A stretch of DNA of 64,000 nt from Lethocerus indicus (Eukaryota > Arthropoda > Insecta > Hemiptera > Belostomatidae), in NCBI GenBank assembly GCA_019843655.1, contig JACDQD010000005.1, positions 26,732,954 through 26,796,953 of the forward strand, written 5' to 3'. Shown piece by piece: positions 63,801 through 64,000 of the stretch. The position numbers were made by a program, and so were the translations under genes. Position 1 is the first letter of the stretch. Each line of letters opens with the position of its first letter. Under the pieces are notes generated by a model. That model saw only the letters and a program-made list of their open reading frames with translations, searched no databases and had not been told where the DNA came from.

Positions 63801-64000
63801 TATAATATCTGTGATAATATATATGGAATAAATAAATAAAGTAGTAAGAACAAATTATATAGATCTTATTGCCTCCTTTGCAGTATATATTAAATTATAA
63901 ACGGATCATAACATTTAATTTACTATTATTTTAATTTGAACTTGTATATTGATAACTGTAATTTATGTGGTAGTCATGCTGACTCGACCTCTTCTGAAAC

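Larger units (their letters stand above)
54179..64000 (-). other. Upstream neuroligin intron, running off the window
   Basis: The exon at 54178 starts with a split codon, so a further coding exon must lie at higher coordinates. I searched by eye for minus-strand sequence encoding the expected MxYWxNFA(R/K)TG and GEDLPYxFGAP segments and found none, so the intron probably continues past the window. It contains a 135-bp tandem duplication (56697-56967), a TA microsatellite (57838-57892), a G run (55422-55437) and GC-rich patches at 57500-57660 and 60550-60900. An unrecognised gene nested in the intron cannot be excluded. Confidence 0.6.

Noticed and set aside
1..64000. CRISPR arrays, bacterial operons, phage or plasmid features
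   Set aside because: The window has spliced metazoan exons, dinucleotide microsatellites and retroelement traces. No repeat-spacer array or run of bacterial genes is present.

Overview
The window is eukaryotic, AT-rich, sparsely coding DNA, almost certainly from an arthropod and most likely an insect. The only genes I can support are the last three coding exons of a neuroligin. They lie on the minus strand at 54178-54078, 52205-52059 and 47505-46742, with GT-AG splice sites and matching phases. Together they encode about 337 residues: the end of the cholinesterase-like ectodomain, a Thr/Gly-rich stalk, one membrane span and a cytoplasmic tail ending in -QIQEISV. The esterase core and signal peptide must lie beyond base 64000. 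The insect order cannot be settled from what is here.

Layout: 1-46.6 kb is downstream of the neuroligin gene (intergenic, or introns of genes not recognised). 46.74-54.18 kb holds the three exons with introns of 4,553 and 1,872 bp. 54.18-64 kb is read as the start-proximal part of a neuroligin intron of more than 9.8 kb. No tRNA, rRNA or CRISPR array was recognised, and no complete transposon ORF. Most open frames in the window are of a length expected by chance at this base composition. Short GC-rich islands lie among AT-rich DNA (for example 17.34-17.54, 30.96-31.33, 37.98-38.40, 41.1-41.66 and 60.55-60.90 kb); these could be conserved regulatory elements or old insertions.

The most interesting content is a dispersed repeat family. 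One 282-bp copy at 26411-26692 is flanked by perfect 12-bp direct repeats, so it looks like a complete insertion. It is a fold-back: an inverted left arm, a spacer, then a segment at 26572-26608 that closely fits a type I hammerhead self-cleaving ribozyme. The fit includes the CUGANGA box, GAAA, a GUC cleavage site, a self-complementary ACCGGU stem III and a perfect 4-bp stem I, with one extra U before stem II. About ten decayed relatives lie elsewhere in the window. This suggests a small non-autonomous retroelement related to the hammerhead-bearing Penelope-like elements or retrozymes. A second group of short repeats (30.75, 31.30, 34.94-35.15 and 42.45 kb) resembles a tRNA-derived SINE. Several microsatellites, a 135-bp tandem duplication and some perfect hairpins make up the rest.
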